NCBI GenBank assembly: GCA_014894395.1
Contig: JADBLO010000119.1
Span: forward strand, 1 to 64,000
Direction: 5' to 3'
From: Thermoplasmata archaeon
GTDB lineage: Archaea; Thermoplasmatota; E2; DHVEG-1
DNA length: 64,000 nucleotides
This document shows positions 19,764 to 30,846 of the stretch, piece after piece (positions within the stretch are counted from its first letter, which is position 1; each line of letters opens with the position of its first letter). The translations under genes were made by a program, and so were the position numbers. Under the pieces are notes generated by a model. The model ran no database searches. It saw only the letters and a list, made by a program, of their open reading frames with translations, and was not told the DNA's origin.

Positions 19764-20291
19764 ATGAGCATCATCGACTTGACTTCTATGGGGGAACCGC
19801 AATCAGATCTGAGAAAAGAACTCAACGATAGACTCACAAAGCTGCAAGACGAAATCTCAGATTATTGTTTTCAATGCGCGAAATGCACCTCAGGCTGTGA
19901 ATCACACAAACTCCTTGAACTTGAGCCGCACAAAATCGTCGCACTTCTGAAACGAGGATTGATCAACGAACTGGTAAACTCAGATGTCATCTGGACCTGT
20001 ATGACCTGCCTAAAATGTAGAGAACGCTGTCCGCAACGCGTCGCACCGGTTGAAATCTTGTTTGCGTTGAAGAATATGGCGGTAGCAAGCGGGAAACAAA
20101 TCCCGGGAAAATACACAGGGATGCTACAATCAATTCTATCCATGGGACTTATCCAAGATATCCAACAGACCACGACTCGTACGAATAAAACCCTGAAACG
20201 AGACGAACTTGGACTCCCTCCTCTTTCAAAACCAATTGACGTTGTCAAGTTTCAAGCAGGAATCATGAAAATCGCGATGGAAAAGGTATAG
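19764..20291 (+). CDS. hdrC: HdrC-like 4Fe-4S subunit
   Basis: ORF; YCFQCAKCTSGC and WTCMTCLKCRERCPQRV. Confidence 0.9.
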   Translation: MSIIDLTSMGEPQSDLRKELNDRLTKLQDEISDYCFQCAKCTSGCESHKLLELEPHKIVALLKRGLINELVNSDVIWTCMTCLKCRERCPQRVAPVEILFALKNMAVASGKQIPGKYTGMLQSILSMGLIQDIQQTTTRTNKTLKRDELGLPPLSKPIDVVKFQAGIMKIAMEKV

Positions 20292-20296
20292 GCACG

Positions 20297-21175
20297 ATGA
20301 AAAAGAAATATGCGTTGTTTCCCGGTTGTTTGATGCCAACAGAGCAGTACGCCTACGAGCTCTCGATCAGAGAAACACTCCCCTTGTTAGATGTTGAACT
20401 TGTTGATGTGGAGGGTTTTTCATGTTGCGGAGAACCCATGAAAAGTGTGAATCAACTTCTTACAGTGTATCTTTCTGCAAGGAATCTGGCGATCGCTGAG
20501 AAGCATCATCTGGACGTTTTTGCCCCCTGTGCGATGTGTCATCTCGCGCTTTCTGAATGTCAGCATATCCTTGAAGAAAATCCAGCGATGAAAGAACGAA
20601 TCAACGGCATGCTTGCTGCTGAGGGTTTAAATTATACCGTGAAACGACAGGTTGTTCATACGGTTGACCTGCTCTATGATCAGGTGGGGATCGAAAAGAT
20701 AAAAGAACATGTGAAAAAACCATTGAACGGGTTAAAGATCGCAGCACATTACGGGTGTCATATCCTTCGTCCCAGTGAAATCGGTCGTCCTGACGATTCT
20801 GAAAACCCGCAGAAAATCGAAGCAATCCTGAAGGCATTGGGTGCTGAACCAGTGGATTATCCTCAGAAACTTGATTGTTGTGGCGCGCCCTTGCTTGCGA
20901 ATCTGCCTGAGTCTGCGTTAACAAAAACAGGGCAGAAACTCCAAGCGATACAAGAACAAGGAATCCAAGGGATGGTTGATGTCTGTCCGTGGTGTCATAA
21001 GATGTTTGATAGCAGACAAACCAAAGCAGGGGAGACCGTGGCTGCAAAACTCGATGTTCCCGTGTTGTATCTGACGCAGTTACTCGGATTAGCGATGGGG
21101 ATAAGTGGTGAGAAACTCGGACTTGAACTGAATCTTAGTCCTGTAGAAAAACTCCAACTTGGAGATGTGAAATAA
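20297..21175 (+). CDS. hdrB: HdrB-like subunit with two CCG domains
   Basis: ORF; FSCCGEPMKS...CAMCHLAL and YGCH...LDCCGAPLL...CPWCH. Confidence 0.92.
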   Translation: MKKKYALFPGCLMPTEQYAYELSIRETLPLLDVELVDVEGFSCCGEPMKSVNQLLTVYLSARNLAIAEKHHLDVFAPCAMCHLALSECQHILEENPAMKERINGMLAAEGLNYTVKRQVVHTVDLLYDQVGIEKIKEHVKKPLNGLKIAAHYGCHILRPSEIGRPDDSENPQKIEAILKALGAEPVDYPQKLDCCGAPLLANLPESALTKTGQKLQAIQEQGIQGMVDVCPWCHKMFDSRQTKAGETVAAKLDVPVLYLTQLLGLAMGISGEKLGLELNLSPVEKLQLGDVK

Positions 21176-23134
21176 ATGCGTCGCATCGGAGTGTTTGTCT
21201 GTCATTGCGGAATCAACATCGCACAAACCGTTGACGTCGAAGCACTTTCCGAGTACGCAAGTCATCTGAACGGTGTGGTAGTCACAAAACATTACAAGTA
21301 TATGTGTTCTGATGTGGGTGCAACACTGATCAAAGACACGATTAAAGAATTCAAACTCGATGGTGTCGTAATCGCGTCATGTTCTCCTCGTATGCATGAA
21401 CAAACATTCCGACGGGTTGCAAATGACGGCGGTGTGAACCCCTATAGGGTTGAGATTTCTAATATTCGTGAGCAATGCTCCTGGGTGCATAGCAATAAAG
21501 AACAAGCAACGGAGAAAGCGAAGTTTTTAGTTCGGAGTGCGGTGTCTAAAGCACTGTCGCTTGAACCATTGAAACCATCAACATTGAAGGTTATTCCAGA
21601 GGCGTTAGTGATTGGCGGAGGAATCGCAGGGATCCAGACATCCCTTGATCTCGCCAACGATGGATTCAAAGTTCACCTCGTGGAACGAGAACCAAGTATC
21701 GGCGGCCATATGGCGCAACTGGATAAAACCTTCCCAACCCTTGATTGTTCCTCCTGTATTCTTACTCCTAAGATGATGGAAGTTGCAAACCATAAGAACA
21801 TCGAACTATTAAGTTACTCGGAAGTTGCCAGTATCGAAGGAAGCATCGGGAATTACACGGTGAAAATAAGGAAGAAACCACGATATATTGATGTTGACAA
21901 GTGTACAGGATGCGGTGATTGTGCCACCGCTTGTCGACTCAAAGATCGAATTGTCAGTGAATTTAATCAAGGGATGGGGAAACGAGGCGCAGCCTACATG
22001 CCGTTCCCTCAAGCGGTACCATTGAAATATGTTATTGACGACAAGAAATGTCTGTTTTTAACGAAAGGGAAATGCGGGGATGAACCTCTCTGTAAAAAAG
22101 CATGTGCACAAGATGCCATTAACTTTGATCAGAAAGAAGAAATAGTGGAACGTAAGGTCGGTGCTATCGTGGTTGCAACCGGGTATGACGTCATGGATCC
22201 CACCGCGGTTTACGAGTATGGCTACGATGTCTCTCCTGATGTTATTACCACCTTGGAGCTGGAACGATTGATCAGCTCCTCAGGACCAACCAAAGGGGAA
22301 ATCTTGCGACCATCAAACCAGCAGAAACCAAAGAGTGTCACCTTCATTCTCTGTGTCGGCTCTCGTGATGAGACCCAGTGTACCTGGTGCTGCCGAATCG
22401 GGTGTATGACCGCATTAAAACAAGTCTATCTGCTTCGCGAGAAACTCGGGGAAGACGTTGAGATTAACCTCTGCTACAATGACCTACGCTCCTTTGGAAA
22501 AGGCTATGAGGAATTCTACCGTAAAGTCCGAGGTCTCCATACGAACATGTTCCGTGGCCGTCCCTCTGAAGTACGGACTATGAAAGAGTATCTAAAGATT
22601 GATATTTTTGATACGACAACCAATAAGTTGTTTGAAATAAAAACCGATATGGTTGTTCTTGTTCCCGCGATGATGCCACGAACCGATGCTACTGAGTTTG
22701 CACGACTCCTCCATTTGACCTTAAGTGGTGACGGGTTTTTCCTTGAGGCCCACCCGAAGCTTCGCCCGGTTGACACGTTTGTCAACGGTATATTTATCGC
22801 AGGATGCTGCCAAGCACCAAAAGATATTCAAGACACTGTTTCCCAGGCAAGTGCGGCTGCATCACGTGCAGCAACAATTTTGTCCCAAGAAGAACTGGAG
22901 ATAGACCCGTTAATTGCGATGGTTGATGAGGATGTATGCACCGGGTGTGGTATCTGCGTGGAAGTCTGTCCGTACGAGGCACGTACGTTGAATGAAAGGA
23001 AACGGATCGCTGAGGTGAATGACGCCTTGTGCACTGGTTGTGGCGGCTGTATCGCCGCCTGTCCCAGCAATGCGTCGATTCATAAGAATTTCACTAAGAA
23101 ACAATTACTGAATATGGTTGACGACATCATGTGA
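21176..23134 (+). CDS. hdrA: HdrA-like FAD/4Fe-4S subunit (single unit)
   Basis: [42 protein letters not shown], two C-terminal ferredoxin motifs. Confidence 0.93.
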   Translation: MRRIGVFVCHCGINIAQTVDVEALSEYASHLNGVVVTKHYKYMCSDVGATLIKDTIKEFKLDGVVIASCSPRMHEQTFRRVANDGGVNPYRVEISNIREQCSWVHSNKEQATEKAKFLVRSAVSKALSLEPLKPSTLKVIPEALVIGGGIAGIQTSLDLANDGFKVHLVEREPSIGGHMAQLDKTFPTLDCSSCILTPKMMEVANHKNIELLSYSEVASIEGSIGNYTVKIRKKPRYIDVDKCTGCGDCATACRLKDRIVSEFNQGMGKRGAAYMPFPQAVPLKYVIDDKKCLFLTKGKCGDEPLCKKACAQDAINFDQKEEIVERKVGAIVVATGYDVMDPTAVYEYGYDVSPDVITTLELERLISSSGPTKGEILRPSNQQKPKSVTFILCVGSRDETQCTWCCRIGCMTALKQVYLLREKLGEDVEINLCYNDLRSFGKGYEEFYRKVRGLHTNMFRGRPSEVRTMKEYLKIDIFDTTTNKLFEIKTDMVVLVPAMMPRTDATEFARLLHLTLSGDGFFLEAHPKLRPVDTFVNGIFIAGCCQAPKDIQDTVSQASAAASRAATILSQEELEIDPLIAMVDEDVCTGCGICVEVCPYEARTLNERKRIAEVNDALCTGCGGCIAACPSNASIHKNFTKKQLLNMVDDIM

Positions 23135-23144
23135 GTGTTACAAA

Positions 23145-24074
23145 ATGAATGATGAAAAGAACCCTTCGATGACCTCTGCGAAACATGGCTCCGTGTTGGT
23201 CCTCGGTGGTGGTATTGCCGGCATTCAATCAGCATTGGATCTTGCCGATGCAGGATTTAAAGTCTACCTCGTTGAAAAACAACCAAGCATCGGTGGGACT
23301 ATGCCCCAGTTAGATAAAACATTCCCAACCAATGACTGTGCCATGTGCATTCTCGCCCCAAAACTCGTTGCTACGGGCCGACATCCAAATATCGAACTCA
23401 TTACCTACTCTGACCTGAAAAAAATAGAAGGTGTGCCTGGTAACTTTACCGTTACCATCAACAAAAAAGCACGATCTGTTGATGAGGTTCTCTGCAATGG
23501 GTGCGGGTTGTGCGTAGAACACTGTCTCGTCCGATTCAAACCACAGAAACCAAAGCACTATGATGCAAAAAAAGCAGTTGAGAAAAACGACCTTAGGACA
23601 GTAGACGACATCATAAACACCTATGGGAAAACATCTGATGCGCTCATCCCTATTATGCAGGCGATAAACGAACATTATAATCACCTTCCTAAGAACATTC
23701 TTTGTTATGTGGCTCAAGAGTTAGATGTTCCTCTTGCACAGGTGTACCATGTCGCAACCTTCTATACCTCGTTTTCTTTGAAACCACGGGGAAAGCACAC
23801 CATAAAAGTGTGTATGGGTACTGCCTGTCATGTGCGTGGGAGCCCTAGAGTACTTGATGAGATACAGCGTCTTCTTAAGATAGAGCCTGGTGAGACGACT
23901 GATGATGATATGTTTACTTTGGAGACCGTGAACTGCCTTGGTGCCTGTGCATTAGGGCCTGTGGTGGTTGTTGATGAGAAATATTACATGGTAAAACCTG
24001 GTGAGTTTGGCAAGATTCTTAATACTATCACCCTTGAGAAGAGTTCTCCTCTTGTCGCAGAGGTGAAGCAATGA
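23145..24074 (+). CDS. HdrA N-terminal FAD half fused to NuoE-like [2Fe-2S] thioredoxin-fold domain
   Basis: ORF 23118..24074; [20 protein letters not shown]...[12 protein letters not shown] then NuoE ...[32 protein letters not shown]...[12 protein letters not shown]. Confidence 0.88.
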   Translation: MNDEKNPSMTSAKHGSVLVLGGGIAGIQSALDLADAGFKVYLVEKQPSIGGTMPQLDKTFPTNDCAMCILAPKLVATGRHPNIELITYSDLKKIEGVPGNFTVTINKKARSVDEVLCNGCGLCVEHCLVRFKPQKPKHYDAKKAVEKNDLRTVDDIINTYGKTSDALIPIMQAINEHYNHLPKNILCYVAQELDVPLAQVYHVATFYTSFSLKPRGKHTIKVCMGTACHVRGSPRVLDEIQRLLKIEPGETTDDDMFTLETVNCLGACALGPVVVVDEKYYMVKPGEFGKILNTITLEKSSPLVAEVKQ

Positions 24075-26005
24075 GCAGGAAGGATGCAGCTTCATCGAAG
24101 ACTACCTTCTCACCTGATGAGATTATACAGAAGTTAAAACTGAACCCGCTTCACTCGCTACAAGAACTAGAGGATCTCATTCATAAACTCATAAAAGAAA
24201 GAGAGAACGATAAAAGAAGGACGGTGGTGGTTGCTGGTGGCACCTGTGGTCGTGCTCGTGGATCACAGGATATCTTGCATACGGTGCGAGATGAACTTGA
24301 TAAAGCAGGGTTAGAGAAAAGTGTTACTCTCAGAGCCAGTGGTTGTCTCGGGTATTGTGATCAGGAGCCTCTCATCCTTATCCTCCCTGAACGAATATTT
24401 TACCCAAGAGTTGCTCCTTCCCAAGTTTCAGAAATTGTCACAAAGACAGCGAAAAATGGTACGGTCATAGAAGATCTCTTGTGGAAGGATCCTGGGAGTG
24501 GGAAGCGTATTTCCTGCATTGATGACCTTCCTTTTTATAAAAAACAAGTGCGTGTTATTTCTGGGAATAACGAGTATATTGATCCTGGTAATATTCTTGA
24601 TTATCTTGCGATGGGTGGATATTCTGCGTTAATGAACATATTACGGCAGCAGACACACCCGGAAGACATTGTTGGGATGGTTACAAAATCAGGCTTGAGA
24701 GGTCGTGGTGGCGCTGGTTTTTCCACAGGGAAGAAATGGGAGTCAGCACGGAAAGCTCCTTCGATAGACGGGATAAAATATGTGATCTGTAATGCTGATG
24801 AGGGGGATCCTGGGGCATATGCGAATCGTAGTCTTCTCGAGGCGAATCCCCATAGCGTCTTAGAGGGCATGATTATTGGTGCGTATGCGGTGGGTTCAAA
24901 CCAAGGGTATATCTATGTGCGAGCAGAATATCCGTTGGCCATCCAATATTTTGATCTTGCAATACGAAGCGCGGAAGCACTGGGGCTGCTGGGAGAGAAC
25001 ATATTGAACTCCGGATTCTCTTTTCATGCGAAAATCGCGAAGGGTGGAGGAGCATTTGTTTGTGGAGAATCCACGGCGCTTATGGCATCTATTGAAGGTA
25101 AAGCTGGTGAGCCGCGGGTTAAGCACATTCATAGTACGACACGAGGGTTATTTGAACGACCGACCGTGCTGAATAATGTAGAGACATGGGCAAACGTTCC
25201 TCTCATTGTCAACAGGGGTGCTGAGTGGTATAAAGAAATAGGTACCGAGGGAAGCAAAGGAACCAAAATATTTTCTATTGTTGGGAAGGTCAACAACACC
25301 GGTCTTGTTGAAGTTCCTATGGGAGCAACGATTCGAGAGATAGTCTATGAGATGGGTGGTGGGATAAAAGAAGGCAAGAAATTTAAGGCAGTACAAATCG
25401 GTGGGCCTTCCGGTGGCTGTATCCCAGAGCAACATCTCAATCTTCCCATTGACTACGACAGTCTTAGCGAGTCAGGAGCGATGATGGGCTCTGGCGGTAT
25501 GATTGTGATGGATGAGAACACCTGCATGGTGGATGTCGCAAAATATTTTGTGAATTTCTTAAAAAATGAATCCTGTGGGAAATGCACCTCCTGCCGTGAG
25601 GGCCTTGTTCAGATGCATGGGATGTTGACCGATATCACGGAAGGCAGAGGTCGAAAAGAAGATATCGAACTGTTAGAAGAACTAGCAGAGATCGTAAAGG
25701 ACGCATCACTATGCCAATTAGGAATCACTGCTCCAAATCCGATCCTGACGACCCTGCGGTATTTCAGAGATGAATATGAGGCACACATCAGAGACAAGAA
25801 ATGTCCTGCTCATGTATGCAAACCCTTGATTACATTTACTGTTGATGCAAAAAAATGCGTCGGCTGCCAATTGTGCGCCAAGAAATGCCCCGTAGGAGCA
25901 GTGTCAGGTAAACCGAAACAGGCTCATGCCATTGATCAGAAGACCTGTATTAAATGCGGTATTTGTCATGATGCCTGCAAGTTTGATGCGCTGGAGGTGC
26001 AGTAA
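24071..26005 (+). CDS. NuoF/HndC-like NAD(P)/FMN/Fe-S subunit with C-terminal 2x[4Fe-4S]
   Basis: [47 protein letters not shown]-terminal [23 protein letters not shown]. Confidence 0.92.
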   Translation: MSRKDAASSKTTFSPDEIIQKLKLNPLHSLQELEDLIHKLIKERENDKRRTVVVAGGTCGRARGSQDILHTVRDELDKAGLEKSVTLRASGCLGYCDQEPLILILPERIFYPRVAPSQVSEIVTKTAKNGTVIEDLLWKDPGSGKRISCIDDLPFYKKQVRVISGNNEYIDPGNILDYLAMGGYSALMNILRQQTHPEDIVGMVTKSGLRGRGGAGFSTGKKWESARKAPSIDGIKYVICNADEGDPGAYANRSLLEANPHSVLEGMIIGAYAVGSNQGYIYVRAEYPLAIQYFDLAIRSAEALGLLGENILNSGFSFHAKIAKGGGAFVCGESTALMASIEGKAGEPRVKHIHSTTRGLFERPTVLNNVETWANVPLIVNRGAEWYKEIGTEGSKGTKIFSIVGKVNNTGLVEVPMGATIREIVYEMGGGIKEGKKFKAVQIGGPSGGCIPEQHLNLPIDYDSLSESGAMMGSGGMIVMDENTCMVDVAKYFVNFLKNESCGKCTSCREGLVQMHGMLTDITEGRGRKEDIELLEELAEIVKDASLCQLGITAPNPILTTLRYFRDEYEAHIRDKKCPAHVCKPLITFTVDAKKCVGCQLCAKKCPVGAVSGKPKQAHAIDQKTCIKCGICHDACKFDALEVQ

Positions 26006-29000
26006 ATGGTTCTTGTGACCATTGATTCGAAAGAATACGAAGCAGCTCCAGATGAGACTGTGCTAGAGGTATGCAAGAAAAATAATATCTTCATACCAAC
26101 GTTGTGTCACCATCCGTCCATTACACCATATAGTTCATGCAGACTCTGCATCGTGGAGGTTACTCAGAAAGGCTGGGCGAAGCTGACCGCATCATGCAGT
26201 TTACCCGTAAAAGATGGAATGGTCATTGCGACAAACTCCCCACGCGTTCAAAGCGGAAGAAAAATTCTTATGGAACTCTACCTCGCCCGCTGTCCCACAT
26301 CAGAACAGATCAAAGAACTCGCCAGTAAACTAGGAGTACAGAAAACCAGGTTTAAAACCTACACTGATCCAGACAATAAGTGTATTTTATGCGGGTTGTG
26401 TATGCGGGTCTGCGATGAAGTAATGAAGGTGAAAGCGTTAGGGTTTGCTCACCGTGGTGCAAAGAGAGAAATCGCGGTCCCCTTTCAAGAGTTTTCGCAC
26501 GTCTGTATGACCTGTGGAGCATGTGCGTTTGTATGCCCGACACAATGTATTAACCTCTCTAAGTTAAGTCCGAACAAACCTGAGCCTCTCACCAGTGACT
26601 TTGATGCAGGGATGGCGCAACGAGGAGCCATTTACACTCAATTCCCTCAGGCGATACCAAACGTCCCGGTTATCGATAAAGAAGCATGCATGTACGCACT
26701 GAACGGTACGTGCAAATCCTGTGAGAACTTCTGTGATAAAGGGGCCCTGAAATACGACCAGGAGGACAAAGAAATCAAGGTCGATGTTGGCGCCGTGATT
26801 ATCTCCCCTGGATTTGACAAATATGTGCCGCCAAAGGGAGATAGTTACGGATATCAGGTTTATCCAAATGTGTTCACTAGTATTGAATTTGAACGGATGC
26901 TTTCCTCATCAGGACCATACCAGGGGCATTTAGCCCGTATTTCCGATGGACAACCCCCGAAAAAAATCGCATGGCTGCAGTGCATTGGCTCCCGTGATGA
27001 AAGCTGCGACCGACGGTATTGCTCTTCAGTCTGCTGCATGTATGCAACCAAGGAAGCAATCATCGCAAAGGAACACCTCCCCGGGGTTGATACCCATATC
27101 TATTTCATGGACATGCGTTCGTTTGGGAAGGATTTTGAAAAATACTATGAACGGGCAAAAGACGAGTACGGGGTCGTCTATCGAAGATGCCGGATCCCCC
27201 AAGTTGAACAAGACAGAAAGACAAAACACCTTAACATTAGATACGTGGATGACGTTGGTACCTTACAGAAAGAATCCTACGATATGGTTGTCCTCTCTGT
27301 GGGTTTACAACCCTGTAAAGAACTTGCTGAGATGAGTAACATTCTTGAGGTGAATCTGAATCGTTATGGATTCATTGAAACCGATCCATACGACCAAGTC
27401 AGAACATCACGAAAAGGTATCTACGCGTCAGGGACAGTAACCGAACCAAAAGACATCCCAGAGAGCGTTACTCAAGCCTCGGCTGCCGCTGTCGAAGCGG
27501 CAAAGGATATCGCTGCGCTACGAGGAACTGAGATCACCGAGAAGGTATACCCTGATGAAAAAAATGTGAGCAACGAACTTCCACGAATCGGCGTGTTTGT
27601 CTGTCACTGTGGTATAAATATCAGCGGCGTTGTTGATGTGAAAAAGGTCGTCGCGGATGCAAAGGCATTACCATATGTTGTATACGCGGACGATAGCCTC
27701 TATACCTGTTCCCAGGATTCCAATGAAAAAATAAAGGAGAAAATCAAAGAACTTGGACTGAATCGCATTGTAATTGCATCATGTACACCGCGAACCCATG
27801 AGCCATTGTTTCAGGATACACTCCGTGAAGGAGGGCTCAATCCTCATCTTTTCGAGATGGCTAATATTCGTGATCAGAATTCATGGGTGCATAAAAACAA
27901 TCCACAGAGTTCGACAGAAAAAGCTATTGATGCGGTGCGGATGGCGGTTGCAAAAGCATCGGATTTGTCCCCTATCCACCATTCGAAAATCCCTGTTGTT
28001 AACCATGCACTTATTATTGGTGGCGGGATCGCAGGGATGCATGCAGCATTGTCCATTGCAGACCAAGGATATGAAACAACCCTTGTGGAAAAAGAACCAA
28101 TACTCGGTGGTCATCTAAGAGACATTTATCTTGGCATCAATGGGGAGAAACCACAAGAGCATCTGAACGAGACAATTGCACGAGTAAAGAGCCATTCGAA
28201 AATCCACGTGTTCACCGATACGACGGTTACGAACATTTCTGGGTACGTCGGGAATTTTAAGTCCCAGTTGCTAACAAAAGAGAAAAAGACACCTACCGAA
28301 GTTGAACATGGAGTAACTGTGGTAGCAACCGGCGGTCTTCCCTACAAACCTGTTGAATATCAGTACGAAAAAAGCGATGATATCATCACCCAGATCGAGT
28401 TTGAAAAAGACCTCTATGAGGAAAAACCGTATCTTAAAAATCTAAAGGAAGTCGCGATGATTCAATGTGTCGGCTCACGAAACGATGATCATCCGTATTG
28501 TAGCCGGGTGTGCTGCTCGCAGGCGCTGAAAAACGCACTTCGCTTCAAAGAGCTGAATCCTGATGCAACTGTCTATGTGTTGTACCGCGATATTCGGACC
28601 TACGGGTTCCGTGAAGACCTGCTGTATCAAAAGGCTCGGAAGAACGGGATTTTATTTATCCGATATAACGATGATGATGAGCCAAAAGTGACGCTTGAGG
28701 AGGGAAAACCTTTAGTGAAAACAAAGGAACATATCCTCAATAGAGAGCTGCATTTGCATCCCGATAAACTCGTGCTTAGCACCGGGATCATCCCGCAGGA
28801 TAACACTCCGCTTGCGCAGCAATTGAAGGTACCATTAAACGAGGACTTGTTCTACTCGGAAGCTCATGTGAAGTTACGTCCGATTGATTTCTCTGCTGAC
28901 GGGATTTTCCTCTGCGGCCTTGCGCATTCACCACGATTCATCGAAGAATCTATTCTTCAAGCAAAGGCAGCTGGCGCCCATGCAGCAACAATTCTTTCGA

Positions 29001-29251
29001 AGAAGTATCTTGAGACCAAAGGTAACATCGCTCGAGTGATATCCCGGAATTGTGCTGGGTGCCAACTCTGCGTGGAGATGTGCCCGTATGACGCGATCAC
29101 ATTTGATGAAGAAAAGAAAGTGGTGGTTATTAATGAAATTCTGTGTCAGGGGTGTGGCGCGTGTTGTGTTGTATGCCCAAGTGGTGTTTCGCAGCAGAAT
29201 ACGTTTACGAAACGTCAGATTGTTTCTATGATTGATGCGTGTCTGGAGTAA
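26006..29251 (+). CDS. NuoG-like N-terminal domain fused to HdrA C-half and a second HdrA unit
   Basis: 1081-aa ORF; N-term 2Fe-2S SSCRLCIVEV + CILCGLCMRVC; then DAGMAQRGAIYTQFPQAIP..CIGSRDE; then [12 protein letters not shown] and LIIGGGIAGMHAALS, CAGCQLCVEMCPY. Confidence 0.9.
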   Translation: MVLVTIDSKEYEAAPDETVLEVCKKNNIFIPTLCHHPSITPYSSCRLCIVEVTQKGWAKLTASCSLPVKDGMVIATNSPRVQSGRKILMELYLARCPTSEQIKELASKLGVQKTRFKTYTDPDNKCILCGLCMRVCDEVMKVKALGFAHRGAKREIAVPFQEFSHVCMTCGACAFVCPTQCINLSKLSPNKPEPLTSDFDAGMAQRGAIYTQFPQAIPNVPVIDKEACMYALNGTCKSCENFCDKGALKYDQEDKEIKVDVGAVIISPGFDKYVPPKGDSYGYQVYPNVFTSIEFERMLSSSGPYQGHLARISDGQPPKKIAWLQCIGSRDESCDRRYCSSVCCMYATKEAIIAKEHLPGVDTHIYFMDMRSFGKDFEKYYERAKDEYGVVYRRCRIPQVEQDRKTKHLNIRYVDDVGTLQKESYDMVVLSVGLQPCKELAEMSNILEVNLNRYGFIETDPYDQVRTSRKGIYASGTVTEPKDIPESVTQASAAAVEAAKDIAALRGTEITEKVYPDEKNVSNELPRIGVFVCHCGINISGVVDVKKVVADAKALPYVVYADDSLYTCSQDSNEKIKEKIKELGLNRIVIASCTPRTHEPLFQDTLREGGLNPHLFEMANIRDQNSWVHKNNPQSSTEKAIDAVRMAVAKASDLSPIHHSKIPVVNHALIIGGGIAGMHAALSIADQGYETTLVEKEPILGGHLRDIYLGINGEKPQEHLNETIARVKSHSKIHVFTDTTVTNISGYVGNFKSQLLTKEKKTPTEVEHGVTVVATGGLPYKPVEYQYEKSDDIITQIEFEKDLYEEKPYLKNLKEVAMIQCVGSRNDDHPYCSRVCCSQALKNALRFKELNPDATVYVLYRDIRTYGFREDLLYQKARKNGILFIRYNDDDEPKVTLEEGKPLVKTKEHILNRELHLHPDKLVLSTGIIPQDNTPLAQQLKVPLNEDLFYSEAHVKLRPIDFSADGIFLCGLAHSPRFIEESILQAKAAGAHAATILSKKYLETKGNIARVISRNCAGCQLCVEMCPYDAITFDEEKKVVVINEILCQGCGACCVVCPSGVSQQNTFTKRQIVSMIDACLE

Positions 29252-29257
29252 GAGAAT

Positions 29258-29707
29258 ATGAGTGAAGAAAAAAAGGACCATAAGAAGGAAGACTTCGAAC
29301 CAAAGATCGTCGGGTTCCTCTGCAACTGGTGTAGTTACGCGGGTGCTGACCTTGCTGGGACGAGCCGTATCCAGTATCCGCCGAACGTCAGGATTATCCG
29401 AGTCATGTGCTCAGGGTCTGTTGATTCTATGTACATTCTGCGTGCATTGCTCGAGGGTGCTGACGGCGTGTTTGTCGGCGGCTGTCACCCGGGTGATTGT
29501 CATTACATTGATGGGAATTACAAGGCGCGACGACGTATGGTGTTACTCGAAAATATCCTCGGTACATTAGGCTTAGAGAAAGAGCGAGTGTGGCTGCGAT
29601 GGATCTCTGCATCTGAAGGTCAGAAGTTTGCTGATACAATGAAAGAAATGGCTGAGGCGGTGAGGAAACTAGGACCCAGTCCAATCGCTAAACACTGGAA
29701 TCTTTAA
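29258..29707 (+). CDS. mvhD: MvhD-like [2Fe-2S] electron-transfer subunit
   Basis: [42 protein letters not shown]...[10 protein letters not shown]. Confidence 0.92.
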   Translation: MSEEKKDHKKEDFEPKIVGFLCNWCSYAGADLAGTSRIQYPPNVRIIRVMCSGSVDSMYILRALLEGADGVFVGGCHPGDCHYIDGNYKARRRMVLLENILGTLGLEKERVWLRWISASEGQKFADTMKEMAEAVRKLGPSPIAKHWNL

Positions 29708-29723
29708 TGGAGGATGAAAAAAA

Positions 29724-30845
29724 ATGACGCACAAAGTAATCAAGGTCAAGGACAATGACGTAGTAGGATCAACCAATGATTTCTTGAGAAATCTCCTTTC
29801 ATCAGGGAAAATCCAGGCGTTATTGGTCCCGCAAAATACTCCATCGAAAAAAGTTGCATTTCCTGTGCTGATTTCTGATCCGAAGAAGCTTCACGCTGAT
29901 ATTGTTGCCCCGATTCTTCCTGCGTCTACCGCTACAATTGTGTCGAAGATGACCAAGGTGCAGCCACCATCAAAACCCATCGGGGTTGTCATGCGGTCTT
30001 GTCAGATCCGAGCCCTTATCGAACTGGTAAAGTTGAATCAAGCGAGCCTTACGAACATCGTGATCATCGGAGTCGATTGCCCTGGTACGTTTCCAACAAA
30101 CACGTATACCGAGTTCCCTGAAAAGAAAACACCAACGCAGTTCCTACTTGAAGCCTGGACGAAGAAATCCGATGAAGCAGAAAAATATTTCCGTTCGGCC
30201 TGCCGTGTCTGCAAAGACCCGATTCCGACAAACGCAGATATTATTCTTGGATTCTATGGTGCCGATATTGAAAAAGAAATTATAGTTGAGGCACACTCCG
30301 AGGTAGGAAAGAACATTCTGAAAGAATTACCCCTCGAGGATGAAGAAGAAGGGAAAAGTCGGGAGAAAGCAGTCAAAGAACTCCGTGAAGAAAAGGCCAA
30401 GAAACGTGCGGTATTCCTCAAAGAAAAAGAGGGACTCAAAGGAATTGATAAGGTCTCTGAGTTTTTTGATAAATGCGTCAACTGTCATAACTGCCGGCAG
30501 GCATGTCCGATTTGTTACTGTAAAGAGTGTTTGTTTGACTCATCAGTGTTTGACGCGGAGGCGTACAAGTTCCTTCGCAGAGCAGAAATCAAAGGGTTGT
30601 TTAAAATGCCGAACGATGCGTTGTTATTCCAGCTCGGACGAATGAACCATATGATTCTTTCTTGTGTGGAGTGTGGGTTATGTGAACAGGCATGCCCCAA
30701 TAATATTCCGCTCATGGATGTGTTTATCCCCGCTGCAGAGAACGCGCAGAAAGAATTCGACTATCAGCCCGGGAAGGATACCAAAGAGAAGATCCCGATG
30801 ATTGTGTATCGGGAGGATGAGTTCTTGGAGGTAGGAGAAAAATAA
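29724..30845 (+). CDS. FrhB/FdhB-like (coenzyme F420 hydrogenase/dehydrogenase beta) Fe-S subunit
   Basis: ORF; GVVMRSCQIRALIELVKL..., CVNCHNCRQACPICYC, CVECGLCEQACPN. Confidence 0.8.
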   Translation: MTHKVIKVKDNDVVGSTNDFLRNLLSSGKIQALLVPQNTPSKKVAFPVLISDPKKLHADIVAPILPASTATIVSKMTKVQPPSKPIGVVMRSCQIRALIELVKLNQASLTNIVIIGVDCPGTFPTNTYTEFPEKKTPTQFLLEAWTKKSDEAEKYFRSACRVCKDPIPTNADIILGFYGADIEKEIIVEAHSEVGKNILKELPLEDEEEGKSREKAVKELREEKAKKRAVFLKEKEGLKGIDKVSEFFDKCVNCHNCRQACPICYCKECLFDSSVFDAEAYKFLRRAEIKGLFKMPNDALLFQLGRMNHMILSCVECGLCEQACPNNIPLMDVFIPAAENAQKEFDYQPGKDTKEKIPMIVYREDEFLEVGEK

Positions 30846-30846
30846 T

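Noticed and set aside
22794-23104. Overlapping antisense ORFs under hdrA C-terminus
   Set aside because: Complement of repetitive ferredoxin Cys codons; no independent support.
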